In this document: positions 1 to 5,279 of the stretch, one piece after another
How the letters are laid out: the number at the start of each line of letters is the position of its first letter
How positions within the stretch are numbered: the first letter of the stretch is position 1
From: Solirubrobacterales bacterium
GTDB taxonomy: Bacteria > Actinomycetota > Thermoleophilia > Solirubrobacterales > Solirubrobacteraceae
Reading direction: 5' to 3'
DNA: 6,905 nucleotides
Assembly (NCBI GenBank): GCA_025964065.1
Contig: JAOPZO010000348.1
Location: 1-6,905, forward strand
Position numbers and translations under genes: made by a program
The notes under the pieces: generated by a model
Databases searched by the model: none
Told to the model about the DNA's origin: nothing
What the model saw: only the letters and a program-made list of their open reading frames with translations

Positions 1-81
1 GACGGCCACGACGGCACGGCGGACGCGGGACGCGCCGCCCGTGGGGGCGGGGCGGTCCTCGACGGGGGTCTCGGGGGACAC
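1..81 (-). CDS. N-terminus of a divergent gene of unknown function (partial)
   Basis: Reading the minus strand from a GTG at 81-79 gives 27 codons with no stop before the window edge. Nearly every third codon position is G or C, as in the real genes here. A CAGGAG ribosome binding site (plus strand 91-96) sits 9 nt before the GTG, which is the main reason to believe this start. The visible peptide begins MSPETPVEDRPAPTGG and then runs RVRRAVVAV, which could be a short cytoplasmic tail with positive charges just before a membrane helix. It is too short to assign to a family. It lies head to head with the phosphate regulon and shares an approximately 250-nt intergenic region holding a PHO box, so it may also answer to phosphate. 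A sensor kinase or another membrane protein is possible, but that is a guess. Confidence 0.45.
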   Translation of the reverse strand, partial: MSPETPVEDRPAPTGGASRVRRAVVAV

Positions 82-157
82 GGTGCAGGGCTCCTGGGGG
101 GCCCGGTGACGCGGGCTGCCCGCTGCATCGGACGCTCGGCCGCGGGCCTTGACCGCT

Positions 158-175
158 GCCGGACGACTGTCCGGC
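158..175. repeat. Perfect inverted repeat in the divergent intergenic region
   Basis: GCCGGAC at 158-164 and GTCCGGC at 169-175 are perfect reverse complements separated by a 4-nt loop (GACT). No T-run follows on either strand, so it does not look like a normal intrinsic terminator. It lies between the divergent minus-strand gene and the PHO box. It could be an operator for a dimeric regulator or a hairpin in the minus-strand leader. Chance is also possible in such GC-rich DNA. Confidence 0.4.
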
Positions 176-254
176 TCGGGCTCCTCGGATCGTCGATCGG
201 CGACCGGCATCGCGGAACCCTCTCATGCCCGCGCCGTGCCGTGTGGGTGGGTCC

Positions 255-298
255 GTTCACCCGGCGGTCACACGGCGTTCACGACCCGGCCACACCGC
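255..298 (+). promoter_or_regulatory. PHO box 1: tandem 11-bp direct repeats before the winged-helix gene
   Basis: Four contiguous 11-bp units start at 255, 266, 277 and 288. Positions 2-6 of the units read TTCAC, GTCAC, TTCAC and GCCAC, so three are strong and the last is degenerate. The first unit, GTTCACCCGGC, closely matches the direct-repeat unit known for PhoP sites in Streptomyces. A CAGGCT hexamer at 315-320, 16 nt after the last unit, could serve as the -10. A -35 at the usual spacing would then fall inside the fourth unit, as expected where a PhoB-family activator replaces the -35 contact. This makes it a likely phosphate-starvation promoter for the gene at 332 and perhaps for the whole operon. 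Confidence 0.78.
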
Positions 299-331
299 GC
301 GGGCGACGGCGCGGCAGGCTGCGGAGCCAGC

Positions 332-667
332 ATGGAACCCGAGGTCCTGACCGCCGCCGAGCTCGAGGTGCGACCGCACGACGGCCTCGTCCTGGCCGCG
401 GGCCGCGCGCTGACGCTGTCCGTCCGGGAGTTCCAGCTGCTCGTGGCGTTCCTGCGCCACCAGGGCGGCATCGTCTCCCGCGAGGAGCTCTACGGGAGCG
501 CGTGGGGCCGGCCGCTGCGGAGCGGCGACCGCTCCATCGACGTGTACGTCCACAAGGTGCGCGTGAAGCTCGAGGATGCGCTTCCGCAGCGGCGGTTCAT
601 CCACACCCATGTGGGCTTCGGCTACCGGTTCGCGGCGGAGCCTTCACACGCCTTTCACATCTCGTAG
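332..667 (+). CDS. Stand-alone PhoB/OmpR-type winged-helix DNA-binding protein without receiver domain
   Basis: This 111-residue protein consists almost entirely of an OmpR/PhoB-type effector domain (Trans_reg_C fold). The LSVREFQLL helix, the SREELY segment, the recognition-helix stretch GDRSIDVYVHKVRVKL and the wing IHTHVGFGYRF are all present. The reading frame is open upstream to 149, but that part shows no receiver sequence and contains the PHO box, so I place the start at the ATG at 332. The ribosome binding site there is weak (GGAG at 323-326, close to the start). It is about half identical by eye to the C-terminal domain of the response regulator at 5280. In PhoB the receiver restrains the effector domain, so a free domain could bind PHO boxes without phosphorylation. 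It could be a constitutive activator or a competitor; the sequence does not say which. Its last codons overlap PHO box 2. Confidence 0.85.
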   Translation: MEPEVLTAAELEVRPHDGLVLAAGRALTLSVREFQLLVAFLRHQGGIVSREELYGSAWGRPLRSGDRSIDVYVHKVRVKLEDALPQRRFIHTHVGFGYRFAAEPSHAFHIS

Positions 668-685
668 ACGAGTCGGTCACACCAT
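642..685 (+). promoter_or_regulatory. PHO box 2: tandem 11-bp repeats across the stop codon, upstream of pstS
   Basis: Four 11-bp units start at 642, 653, 664 and 675. Their positions 2-6 read TTCAC, TTCAC, TAGAC and GTCAC, so the third is degenerate. That degenerate unit contains the TAG stop (665-667) of the winged-helix gene, and the first two units encode its last residues. A CAGCCT hexamer at 702-707 lies exactly 16 nt after the last unit, the same geometry as in PHO box 1. This is probably a second, phosphate-controlled promoter that lets pstS be expressed more strongly than, or apart from, the upstream regulator. Confidence 0.75.
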
Positions 686-726
686 GGGGCCGTCGGCGCA
701 GCAGCCTGGGCGACGACAACCCATCG

Positions 727-734
727 AAGGAGAA
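727..734 (+). promoter_or_regulatory. Strong ribosome binding site fixing the TTG start of pstS
   Basis: AAGGAGAA is a near-ideal Shine-Dalgarno sequence whose GGAG core (729-732) ends 6 nt before the TTG at 739. No in-frame ATG or GTG sits at a suitable distance, and the TTG leads directly into a lipoprotein signal peptide. The site therefore decides the start codon. Confidence 0.85.
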
Positions 735-738
735 GCAG

Positions 739-1758
739 TTGACGTCCAAGATCCTCTGTGCCGTGCTCACCGCCGGCGCCCTCGCATTCGGTGCCGCGGC
801 CTGCGGCGACGACGAGGAGTCCACCTCCGCCGCGTCCGGCGCCGCCCCCGCCGAGACCCAGGCCGAGAAGTCGGGCACGGACTACTCCACGCTCTCCGGT
901 GCGATCCGCATCGACGGCTCCTCCACGGTCCAGCCCGTCGCGGAGGCGGCCAGCGAGCTCCTCTCCGAGGAGGGCGCCAGGACGAACATCACGGTCGGCG
1001 GCGCCGGCACGGGCGACGGCTTCGAGAAGTTCTGCCGCGGCGAGCTCGACATCGCCGACGCCTCCCGTGGCATGGCGGCCGACGAGTTCGCGGCCTGCAA
1101 GAAGGAGGGCATCACGCCCGTCGAGGTCCAGGTCGGCATCGACGGGCTCTCCGTCGTCGTGAACCCGTCGCTCGAGTTCCCCGAGAACTGCATCACGGTC
1201 GCGAACCTCAAGAAGCTCCTCGCCCCGAACTCGAAGGTCGAGAACTACTCCGAGCTCGGCCCGGGCTATCCCGACGCGCCCGTCTCGTTCTTCACCCCGG
1301 GCACGGAGTCCGGCACGTACGACTACTTCACCGAGGCCGTCCTCGAGACGGATGCCGAGCAGCGCACCCAGGACGTGCAGACCTCCGCGGACGACAACCA
1401 GATCGTCACGGGCATCTCCGGCACCCAGGGCGCCCTGGGCTACGTCGGCTACGCGTTCGCCGACCAGAACAAGGACAAGCTCAAGACGGTCGCGGTCGAC
1501 AACGGCGACGGCTGCGTGACCCCGAGCGTCGAGACGATCGCGGACAACTCCTACGCGCCGCTCTCCCGCCCGCTGTTCATGTACCCGACGACGGAGTCGC
1601 TGAGGAAGCCGGAGGTCAAGGGCTTCCTCGACTTCATCAACGAGAACAACCAGCCGGTCATCGAGGCGGCGGACTACATCCCGCTGACCGACGAGCTGAA
1701 GACGCAGGCCAAGGCGAACATCGACGGCGCGACCCCCGCCGAGAAGCCGGCCGAGTAG
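739..1758 (+). CDS. pstS: Phosphate ABC transporter substrate-binding lipoprotein PstS
   Basis: This 339-residue protein captures inorganic phosphate outside the membrane and delivers it to PstCA. It starts at a rare TTG codon behind a strong ribosome binding site. Residues 1-21 form a lipoprotein signal peptide, and Cys22 (GAAAC; an Ala at -3 makes the lipobox slightly atypical) would carry the lipid anchor. A flexible Ala/Ser/Glu-rich linker follows to about residue 50. The phosphate-binding family motifs are clear: DGSSTVQP (59-66), GGAGTGDGF (87-95), DIADASR (104-110), FTPGTESGTYDYF (185-197) and GALGYVGYAF (231-240). Four cysteines in the mature domain (99, 120, 151, 259) could form two disulfides. 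Only 6 nt separate its stop from pstC. The longer open frame upstream of 739 is out of frame with the winged-helix gene and lacks coding signs, so I exclude it. Confidence 0.96.
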   Translation: MTSKILCAVLTAGALAFGAAACGDDEESTSAASGAAPAETQAEKSGTDYSTLSGAIRIDGSSTVQPVAEAASELLSEEGARTNITVGGAGTGDGFEKFCRGELDIADASRGMAADEFAACKKEGITPVEVQVGIDGLSVVVNPSLEFPENCITVANLKKLLAPNSKVENYSELGPGYPDAPVSFFTPGTESGTYDYFTEAVLETDAEQRTQDVQTSADDNQIVTGISGTQGALGYVGYAFADQNKDKLKTVAVDNGDGCVTPSVETIADNSYAPLSRPLFMYPTTESLRKPEVKGFLDFINENNQPVIEAADYIPLTDELKTQAKANIDGATPAEKPAE

Positions 1759-1764
1759 CGAGCC

Positions 1765-2682
1765 GTGTCCGCGCCGACGCTCACCAAGGCGCGGACCGGC
1801 CGGTCCGTGGGCGAGCAGGCCATCAGGGGCCTGCTCGCCCTCGCGGCGCTCGTCTCCGTCCTCACCACGACGGGAATCGTCGTGACGCTGCTCGAGGAGG
1901 CCGTCTCCTTCTTCCGCGAGGTCCCGTTCGGGGACTTCTTCTTCGGGACGAAGTGGACGCCGCTCGCCGGCGGGGAGTCCCAGTCCTTCGGGGTGCTCCC
2001 GCTCATCTTCTCCACGCTGTACCTGACCTTCATCGGCCTCCTGGTGGCGATCCCGGTCGGACTCGGCGTGGGCATCTACCTCGCGGAATACGCCTCGCCG
2101 CGGGTCCGGCGGGTCTTCAAGCCGGTCGTCGAGCTCCTCGCGGGCATCCCGACGATCGTCTTCGGGTTCTTCGCCCTCACCTTCTTCACCCCGCTGCTGG
2201 GGGACCTCGGGTTCGAGCTGCGGATCTTCAACGGCCTCTCGGCCGGGATCATCCTCGGCATCCTCGTGGTCCCGACGATCGCGTCGGTCTCCGAGGATGC
2301 GCTCTCCTCCGTGCCGCAGTCGCTGCGCGAGGGGGCGTTCGGCCTCGGCGCCGCGAAGTGGCAGGTCGTCGTGCGGGTCGTCTTCCCGGCCGCGCTCTCC
2401 GGCGTCGTCGCCGGCCTCGTCCTCGGCGCCTCCCGCGCCATCGGCGAGACGGTCCTGATCCTCGTCGCCGCGGGCAACAGCCCGAACCTCTCCGCGAACC
2501 TCGGCATCGAGCACCAGAACATGGCGGCGTTCATCGCGAACACGGCCCGGGCGGACATCTCCGCCGGCTCCGTGGCCTACGGCACGATCTTCGCCGTCGG
2601 CGCGACGCTGTTCGTCATCACCTTCGTGCTGAACCTCTTCGCGATCCGCTTCGTGCGCCGCTACCGACAGGTCTACGAGTAG
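1765..2682 (+). CDS. pstC: Phosphate ABC transporter permease PstC
   Basis: PstC is one of the two membrane permeases of the high-affinity phosphate importer and pairs with PstA. The 305-residue product starts at a GTG 6 nt after the pstS stop, so translational coupling is likely; the ribosome binding site is poor. Hydrophobic segments lie at about 21-43, 78-106, 122-142, 158-178, 208-228 and 273-297, matching the six helices usual for the family. The cytoplasmic EAA loop that docks onto the ATPase is visible at 187-208 (LREGAFGLGAAKWQ and what follows), and the SRAIGET motif follows at 223-229. GIPTIVFGF at 127-135 is typical of PstC/PstA. It is assigned as PstC rather than PstA from its place directly after pstS and the TLYLTF...YLAEYASP region. 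Length is normal. Confidence 0.95.
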   Translation: MSAPTLTKARTGRSVGEQAIRGLLALAALVSVLTTTGIVVTLLEEAVSFFREVPFGDFFFGTKWTPLAGGESQSFGVLPLIFSTLYLTFIGLLVAIPVGLGVGIYLAEYASPRVRRVFKPVVELLAGIPTIVFGFFALTFFTPLLGDLGFELRIFNGLSAGIILGILVVPTIASVSEDALSSVPQSLREGAFGLGAAKWQVVVRVVFPAALSGVVAGLVLGASRAIGETVLILVAAGNSPNLSANLGIEHQNMAAFIANTARADISAGSVAYGTIFAVGATLFVITFVLNLFAIRFVRRYRQVYE

Positions 2683-2684
2683 CC

Positions 2685-3605
2685 ATGAGCGCCATCGCCG
2701 CAGAGAAGAAGCTCGCCCGCCGCACCGTCGAGCGCGGCTCGAACGGGGAGCGGACGAAGGACCTGCTGTTCCGGTCCGCGCTCCTGCTGTGCCTCCTGGT
2801 CGCGGTCGCCTTCCTCGGGGCGCTCGCCGTCACGACGCTCAGCGACGGGGTCGGCCGCCTGAGCGGGGAGTTCCTCACGGGGGAGCCCTCGCGCCTGCGG
2901 ACGGACTCCTTCGGGATCCGCCCCGCGCTGATCGGGACGCTCTACCTCATGGTCCTCGTGGCGGCGTTCATCGTCCCCGTCGGGGTCGCCAGCGCGATCT
3001 ACCTCGAGGAGTACGCGGACGGCACGAAGTGGTGGAACCGCGCGATCGAGACGAACATCCAGAACCTCGCGTCGGTCCCGTCGGTGGTCTACGGCATCCT
3101 CGGCCTCGCCTTCATCGTCCGCGGGCCCGTCGACATCTTCGGCCTGGGGGTCGGGCAGCCGACGCTCCTGGCCGGCGCACTGACGCTCGGCCTGCTCGTC
3201 CTGCCCGTCGTGATCATCGTCTCCCGCGAGGCGATCCGCGCGGTTCCGCCGTCGATCCGCGAGGGCTCCCTCGCCCTGGGCGCGACCCAGTGGCAGACGA
3301 TCTGGAAGCAGACGCTCCCGGGCGCGCTGCCGGGCATCGCGACCGGCGTGATCCTCGCGCTCTCCCGCGCCATCGGCGAGACCGCGCCGCTCATCCTCGT
3401 CGGCGCCGTCGCGAACCTCCGCTTCAACCCGGAGATCGACGGCCCGTTCTCCGCGCTCCCGGCGCTGATCCTCAGCGCCGTGGGCGAGCCCAAGCCCGAG
3501 TTCCAGAGCATCGCGGCGGCGGCGATCATCGTCCTGCTGGTGATCCTGCTGCTGATGAACTCGGTTGCGATCCTCCTGCGCAACCGCTACGAAACGAAGT
3601 GGTGA
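2685..3605 (+). CDS. pstA: Phosphate ABC transporter permease PstA
   Basis: PstA is the second permease subunit, forming the transmembrane channel with PstC. The 306-residue product begins at ATG 2685, just 2 nt after the pstC stop. A basic cytoplasmic N-terminus (to about residue 30) precedes the first helix (31-52). Further helices lie at about 79-105, 130-146, 160-180, 213-243 and 278-298. The family motifs are IYLEEYA (105-111), SVPSVVYGILGLAF (130-143), the EAA loop IREGSLALGATQW (191-203) and SRAIGETAPL (227-236). SVVYGILGLAF and GETAPL are typical of PstA. The C-terminus ends in RNRYETKW, also common in the family. It sits tightly between pstC and pstB, so it is surely cotranscribed with them. 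Confidence 0.95.
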   Translation: MSAIAAEKKLARRTVERGSNGERTKDLLFRSALLLCLLVAVAFLGALAVTTLSDGVGRLSGEFLTGEPSRLRTDSFGIRPALIGTLYLMVLVAAFIVPVGVASAIYLEEYADGTKWWNRAIETNIQNLASVPSVVYGILGLAFIVRGPVDIFGLGVGQPTLLAGALTLGLLVLPVVIIVSREAIRAVPPSIREGSLALGATQWQTIWKQTLPGALPGIATGVILALSRAIGETAPLILVGAVANLRFNPEIDGPFSALPALILSAVGEPKPEFQSIAAAAIIVLLVILLLMNSVAILLRNRYETKW

Positions 3606-3612
3606 CCCACCC

Positions 3613-4506
3613 ATGAGCACGCCCCACGACCCGTCCCAGACCACCCCGGTGGCCGACCCGACCGACCCGCGCACGCCCGCGCCCGCGAGCGTGCGTCTCG
3701 CCGCCGCGCCGGCCGCGGCGGCCGCGCCGAAGGAGATGGCCTACCGGCTGAAGGACGTCGAGGTGCACTACGGCGACGTCAAGGCCGTGCAGGGCGTGAC
3801 CTTCGATCTCGCCCAGAACGAGATCACCGCGTTCATCGGGCCGTCGGGCTGCGGGAAGTCGACGCTCATCCGGTGCCTGAACCGCATGAACGACCTCGTG
3901 CCCTCGGCCCGCGTCGGTGGCCAGGTGCTCTACCACGGGCAGGACCTCTACGGCGATGACATCGACGCCGTCCAGGTCCGCAAGGTCATCGGGATGGTCT
4001 TCCAGAAGCCCAACCCGTTCCCGAAGTCGATCTACGACAACATCGCGTTCGGCCCGCGCGTGCTGGGCAGGAAGAAGGGCATGGACGAGATCGTCGAGAC
4101 CGCGCTGCGCCGCGCGTCCCTCTGGGACGAGGTGAAGGACCGCCTGAAGACGAACGCGTTCGGCATGTCCGGCGGCCAGCAGCAGCGGCTGTGCATCGCC
4201 CGCGCCCTCGCCGTCGAGCCCGACGTCATCCTCATGGACGAGCCCTGCTCCGCGCTGGACCCGATCTCCACCGCGGCGATCGAGGACCTGATGCTCGAGC
4301 TCAAGGAGCGGTACACGATCGCGATCGTCACGCACAACATGCAGCAGGCCGCGCGCGTCTCGGACCGTACGGCGTTCTTCACCGTCGCGAAGTCCGACGA
4401 CGGCAAGCGCATCGGCGAGCTCGTCGAGTTCAACCCGACGGAGAAGGTCTTCTCCAACCCGGACGACGAGCGCACGGAGCAATACGTCACGGGCAAGTTC
4501 GGCTGA
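3613..4506 (+). CDS. pstB: Phosphate ABC transporter ATP-binding protein PstB
   Basis: PstB is the cytoplasmic ATPase that drives phosphate import through PstCA. All motifs of an active ABC ATPase are present: Walker A GPSGCGKST (76-84), Q-loop Gln131 in VFQKPNPFP, signature SGGQQQR (186-192), Walker B ILMDEP (206-211), D-loop SALDP (213-217) and H-loop His241. The LCIARALA and MDEPCSALDPIST strings are characteristic of PstB. At 297 residues it is about 40 longer than usual. The extra length is an N-terminal Pro/Ala/Thr-rich stretch, with the ABC domain starting near Met42 (AYRLKDVEVHYG). I chose ATG 3613 because it lies 7 nt after the pstA stop. Met42 is an alternative, but the GGAG before it directly abuts the ATG, which is too close to work well. 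Confidence 0.96.
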   Translation: MSTPHDPSQTTPVADPTDPRTPAPASVRLAAAPAAAAAPKEMAYRLKDVEVHYGDVKAVQGVTFDLAQNEITAFIGPSGCGKSTLIRCLNRMNDLVPSARVGGQVLYHGQDLYGDDIDAVQVRKVIGMVFQKPNPFPKSIYDNIAFGPRVLGRKKGMDEIVETALRRASLWDEVKDRLKTNAFGMSGGQQQRLCIARALAVEPDVILMDEPCSALDPISTAAIEDLMLELKERYTIAIVTHNMQQAARVSDRTAFFTVAKSDDGKRIGELVEFNPTEKVFSNPDDERTEQYVTGKFG

Positions 4507-4508
4507 CG

Positions 4509-5198
4509 GTGGGCCACGAGCCGCGCCGCCACTTCCGGGAGGAGCTGCTGAACGTCGAGCGCCAGGCGCTCGGCGGGCTCGACATGGTCGTGGGACAGGT
4601 GGAGCGCTGCCTCGAGGCGCTCGAGCACCAGGACGTCGAGCTCGCGCAGTTCATCATCGCGGACGACGACCGGCTCGACGGCCGCTACCTCGAGGTGCAC
4701 CAGGGCGTGCTCTCGCTCCTCGCGCTGCAGGCCCCCGTGGCCGGCGACCTGCGGATCGTCGCGGCGCTGCTCCACACGATCAAGCACATGGAGCGCATGG
4801 GCGATCAGTGCGTGAACATCGCGAAGCTCATCCCGCTCACGGGCAACGAGCCGCCCGTGCGCGAGGAGATCCTCGGGCGGGTGCTGCGCATGGGGCGCGC
4901 GGCACGCGCGGAGGTGCAACTCTCTCGCCGCGCGTTCGCCGAGCGGGACGTCGCGCTCGCGGAGGGCCTCGTGGTGCAGGACCGCGAGATCAACGCGCTC
5001 AACCGCGAGATCTTCGCCCTCGCCGTCTCCATGGGGACCGACGCGGACACGCGCGAGTGGGCGATGACGATGACGATGGTCGCCCGCGCGTTCGAGCGCA
5101 TCGGGGACAACGCGGTGGACATCGGGGAGCAGACCGCGTTCATCGTCACGGGGCTGTTCCGGGAGTTCTCCGACTCCTCGCACCCCACGCCGCGCTGA
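4509..5198 (+). CDS. phoU: Phosphate signalling protein PhoU
   Basis: PhoU is a cytoplasmic helical protein that links the Pst transporter to the phosphate sensor kinase and keeps the regulon off when phosphate is plentiful. The 229-residue product starts at a GTG 2 nt after the pstB stop, which fixes the start by coupling. The protein is a tandem repeat of two three-helix PhoU domains. Each carries its metal-cluster motif: ERMGDQCVNIA at 95-105 in the first and ERIGDNAVDIGEQ at 196-208 in the second. The QAPVAGDLR segment at 74-82 is another family hallmark. Length is normal. Placement at the end of pstSCAB and just before a response regulator is the arrangement expected for a PhoU that signals to that system. 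Confidence 0.95.
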   Translation: MGHEPRRHFREELLNVERQALGGLDMVVGQVERCLEALEHQDVELAQFIIADDDRLDGRYLEVHQGVLSLLALQAPVAGDLRIVAALLHTIKHMERMGDQCVNIAKLIPLTGNEPPVREEILGRVLRMGRAARAEVQLSRRAFAERDVALAEGLVVQDREINALNREIFALAVSMGTDADTREWAMTMTMVARAFERIGDNAVDIGEQTAFIVTGLFREFSDSSHPTPR

Positions 5199-5207
5199 CG
5201 CCGCGTC

Positions 5208-5229
5208 GAGTTGTGAAAAGGGTGTGACC
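5208..5229 (-). promoter_or_regulatory. PHO box 3: two 11-bp repeats in reverse orientation before the response regulator
   Basis: On the minus strand, reading from 5229 down, are two adjacent 11-bp units, GGTCACACCCT and TTTCACAACTC. Both carry the same (T/G)TCAC core at positions 2-6 as PHO boxes 1 and 2. The site lies 10 nt after the phoU stop and 50 nt before the regulator's ATG. Its orientation is opposite to the gene, and it ends 37 nt before the candidate -10 at 5267. It cannot replace the -35 in the usual way. It may be an autoregulatory site, activating or repressing, or may drive a minus-strand transcript; no good minus-strand -10 was seen. Confidence 0.65.
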
Positions 5230-5266
5230 GTGCGCAGGAGCACGCGGATCCGCCCGTCCCGGTCCG

Positions 5267-5272
5267 TACACT
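5267..5272 (+). promoter_or_regulatory. Candidate -10 element for a leaderless response-regulator transcript
   Basis: TACACT matches the T-A-n-n-n-T pattern of a -10 hexamer. Seven bases lie between it and the ATG at 5280, so transcription would begin at or next to the A of the start codon. No Shine-Dalgarno sequence is present before the ATG, which agrees with a leaderless mRNA, a common form in actinobacteria. No recognisable -35 is seen about 17 bp upstream. Confidence 0.5.
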
Positions 5273-5279
5273 CCGCGCC

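Noticed and set aside
149..177. TTGACC at 149-154 as a -35 element
   Set aside because: No -10-like hexamer lies 16-18 bp downstream; the expected place reads CGGCTC.
149..331. Upstream extension of the winged-helix gene to 149
   Set aside because: The added 61 residues show no domain, overlap the PHO box, and would put the control region inside the gene; the ATG at 332 begins just before the domain.
106..738. In-frame upstream extension of pstS to a GTG at 106, giving a 550-residue protein
   Set aside because: The extra part runs in another frame over the winged-helix gene, is Arg/Gly-rich without family likeness, and ignores the strong ribosome binding site and signal peptide at 727-739.
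655..2514. Long minus-strand open frame (619 codons) opposite pstS and pstC
   Set aside because: Its product is a low-complexity Arg/Asp/Glu/Gly string, the usual antisense shadow of GC-rich genes, and it covers two certain genes.
576..2684. Open frame running from 576 into pstA
   Set aside because: The part before 2685 is an Arg/Pro-rich shadow of pstS and pstC; the true pstA start is the ATG 2 nt after the pstC stop.
5063..5078. Short GATGAC tandem repeat inside phoU
   Set aside because: It encodes ordinary MTMTM residues within a helix of PhoU and is too short to be a meaningful repeat.
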